DNA from: Mariprofundus sp.
Lineage (GTDB): Bacteria; Pseudomonadota; Zetaproteobacteria; Mariprofundales; Mariprofundaceae
Direction: 5' to 3'
Assembly (NCBI GenBank): GCA_015485035.1
Contig: WFUI01000151.1
Coordinates: forward strand, 1-5,984
Length of the DNA stretch: 5,984 bases
Under the pieces are notes generated by a model. That model did no database searches and was not told the DNA's origin. It saw nothing but the letters and a program-made list of their open reading frames with translations. Each line of letters starts with the position of its first letter. Positions within the stretch are counted from its first letter, which is position 1. A program made the translations under genes and the position numbers. Positions 5,342-5,984 of the stretch are shown here, piece by piece.

Positions 5342-5579
5342 TAACAATATTATCTTTAACGACGAGATTTTCACAACAGATCAATGCGCTGCTTTTCTCT
5401 CACTTGAACCCAAGACATTCAGGAACAAAAGATCAAGCAAACAGGATTTACCGACGGCACATAAAATCCCCGGCGTCAGGGGGGGGCGCTATGTAAAATC
5501 TGAAGTCATTGCATGGGTTAAAAAGCAGCCCGACCCGGCAAAGAAACGTCGGCGTGGCAGACCGAGGAAACAGGCGTAA
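5337..5579 (+). CDS. Small AlpA/excisionase-like helix-turn-helix protein with AT-hook-like tail
   Basis: The 80-residue protein looks like a phage- or island-type DNA-binding regulator or excisionase. Residues about 11-64 (IFTTDQCAAFLSLEPKTFRN, then GGRYVKSEVIAWVKKQ) follow the MerR/AlpA winged helix-turn-helix layout: a first helix TTDQCAAFL, a recognition helix starting LEPKTFRNKR, a GGRY wing and a closing helix. The tail KKRRRGRPRKQA (69-80) contains RGRP flanked by basic residues, the core of an AT-hook that would grip the minor groove of AT-rich DNA. The ATG at 5337 is preceded by only GGA (5328-5330) and sits inside a hairpin, so translation may be controlled. A run of eight G (5479-5486) encodes part of VRGG. 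A second small gene starts 21 nt downstream. Such proteins often activate or direct excision of the island that carries them; which applies here is unknown. Confidence 0.75.
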   Translation: MPNNIIFNDEIFTTDQCAAFLSLEPKTFRNKRSSKQDLPTAHKIPGVRGGRYVKSEVIAWVKKQPDPAKKRRRGRPRKQA

Positions 5580-5600
5580 CAACGGCGAGAGGCACGCGTC

Positions 5601-5819
5601 GTGTCCCGTTTATCAGCCGAGCCTTTATCAAGAAAAGACCACTATGACTACATTCATCCTCAAGGGCATGACGGTGAAGTCATTGTGTGGCAATCACGCC
5701 TTAACAAAGGCGCATGGCGAAAAGTCCTGAATGCTGATGATATGTGTCGTTTTTTGCGCACAGAAAACGATCGTAAAATGCACAGCATGCAAGACGGATG
5801 CTTGCGCCTTTTACGGTAA
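5601..5819 (+). CDS. Unrecognised small protein, C-terminus probably replaced by IS sequence
   Basis: I do not recognise this 72-residue reading frame. It starts with GTG at 5601, preceded by GAGAGG 8 nt upstream, and lies 21 nt after the helix-turn-helix gene in the same direction, so the two likely form an operon. The first 56 or so residues (including GEVIVWQSRLNKGAWRKVLNADDMCRFLR) have the mixed charged and aromatic composition of a real small soluble protein. There is no membrane segment or signal peptide. From about 5776 onward the DNA is the antisense of an IS3 OrfB fragment, so the last 14 or so residues are probably foreign and the native end is lost or displaced. A competing frame from ATG 5644 (28 residues) is less convincing. 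Confidence 0.5.
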   Translation: MSRLSAEPLSRKDHYDYIHPQGHDGEVIVWQSRLNKGAWRKVLNADDMCRFLRTENDRKMHSMQDGCLRLLR

Positions 5820-5864
5820 CAGCCTTCTTTGCCAATAACCGGCGGTCAGAAGGCCTTACCACTT
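5776..5864 (-). pseudogene. IS3-family transposase OrfB, N-terminal fragment
   Basis: In the -1 frame after the slippery run, about 29 residues match the start of IS3-family OrfB: VVRPS, RR, AV..KG.SIRLAC.AF. The frame continues to a TAA at 5703-5701, but that portion (YDRFLCAKNDTYHQ and on) shows no family pattern. The DDE integrase core, about 250 residues, is absent. It is a non-functional remnant. Confidence 0.65.
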
Positions 5865-5984
5865 TTTTGCCATGGCCTCCTGAATGATCTCTGCTTTCAA
5901 ACGTTCTTCGGCATACATTCGTTTCAAACGGCGGTTCTCAGCTTCAAGCTCTTTCATTCGTGCCATCATAGAGGCATCCATCCC
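5856..5984 (-). CDS. IS3-family transposase OrfA, C-terminal part (runs off window)
   Basis: Reading left from the window edge, the frame gives MDASMMARMKELEAENRRLKRMYAEERLKAEIIQEAMAKKW with stop TAA at 5858-5856. The heptad pattern MKELEAENRRLKRMY is the leucine-zipper oligomerisation helix that follows the N-terminal helix-turn-helix in IS3 OrfA proteins. The N-terminal DNA-binding part and start lie beyond the window. In an intact element OrfA alone regulates transposition, and a -1 frameshift joins it to the OrfB catalytic domain. The A6G slippery run (minus strand, 5868-5862) is preserved just before the stop. Because orfB is broken downstream, no active fused transposase can be made from this copy. 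Confidence 0.85.
   Translation of the reverse strand, partial: GMDASMMARMKELEAENRRLKRMYAEERLKAEIIQEAMAKKW
5862..5868 (-). other. A6G programmed -1 frameshift site
   Basis: On the minus strand A AAA AAG lies in the OrfA frame, five codons before the end of the remnant's zero-frame TGG TAA region. A -1 slip here changes KKW-stop into KK followed by VVRPSDRRLL, the normal start of IS3 OrfB. This is the standard IS3 frameshift heptamer. Confidence 0.75.

Larger units (their letters stand above)
5776..5984 (-). mobile_element. IS3-family insertion sequence remnant, cut inside orfB
   Basis: On the minus strand the window edge enters an IS3-type transposase near the end of orfA. It passes the frameshift site and continues into orfB as VVRPSDRRLLAKKAVTVKGASIRLACCAF (5864-5776). 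After that the family pattern stops: the expected continuation with a tyrosine-rich CYRY stretch and the DDE domain is missing. The element is therefore truncated at about 5776, next to the 3' end of the small gene on the plus strand. No terminal inverted repeat is visible at the break, so deletion or recombination is more likely than a clean insertion. Confidence 0.75.

Noticed and set aside
5644..5730. 28-codon frame starting at ATG 5644
   Set aside because: It has a weak ribosome-binding site and overlaps the better-supported GTG 5601 frame.

Overview
The window reads as a chromosomal segment of a Gram-negative bacterium, most likely a proteobacterium. This rests on a YadG/YadH-type ABC exporter pair, RlmE, TadA, an Opp/Dpp-type permease pair, and a tRNA-Glu with genomically encoded CCA and a consensus-like sigma-70 promoter with a GC-rich discriminator. 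I cannot name the genus from sequence alone. Positions 1 to about 4876 look like ordinary core genome. The DNA to the right of the tRNA is visibly more AT-rich and carries island-type genes and an insertion-sequence remnant.

Region by region. 1-587 (+) is the 3' two thirds of an ABC exporter ATPase. 574-1344 (+) is its ABC-2 membrane partner, in an overlapping operon closed by a strong 13-bp hairpin (1350-1381). 1442-2083 (+) is rlmE, the 23S rRNA U2552 2'-O-methyltransferase. 2197-2658 (-) is tadA, the tRNA-Arg wobble adenosine deaminase, convergent with rlmE. 2680-2820 is an inverted-repeat element with ACC..GAGTAC.CAGAGT arms. 2854-3687 and 3684-4667 (-) are an oppC/dppC-like and an oppB/dppB-like permease, coupled by a 4-nt stop/start overlap. 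4756-4784 is the promoter of tRNA-Glu(CTC) at 4802-4876, which is followed by an intrinsic terminator.

Right of the tRNA (4877-5984) is accessory DNA. A 460-nt gene-free stretch holds a tandem GTCCCC repeat at one helical turn, a 7-bp inverted repeat, an extended -10 promoter and a leader. The leader ends in a hairpin whose outer stem contains the start codon of the next gene. That gene (5337-5579) encodes a small AlpA/excisionase-like helix-turn-helix protein with an AT-hook-like tail. A short unrecognised gene (5601-5819) follows and appears cut by the remnant of an IS3-family element on the minus strand (5776-5984), which still has its A6G frameshift site. No integrase is visible in the window, so the left end of the island may have lost it or may carry it elsewhere.

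Functionally, rlmE, tadA and tRNA-Glu all serve translation, and the two transporter pairs are independent. The most interesting signal is the compact regulatory module at 5124-5341 in front of the helix-turn-helix gene.
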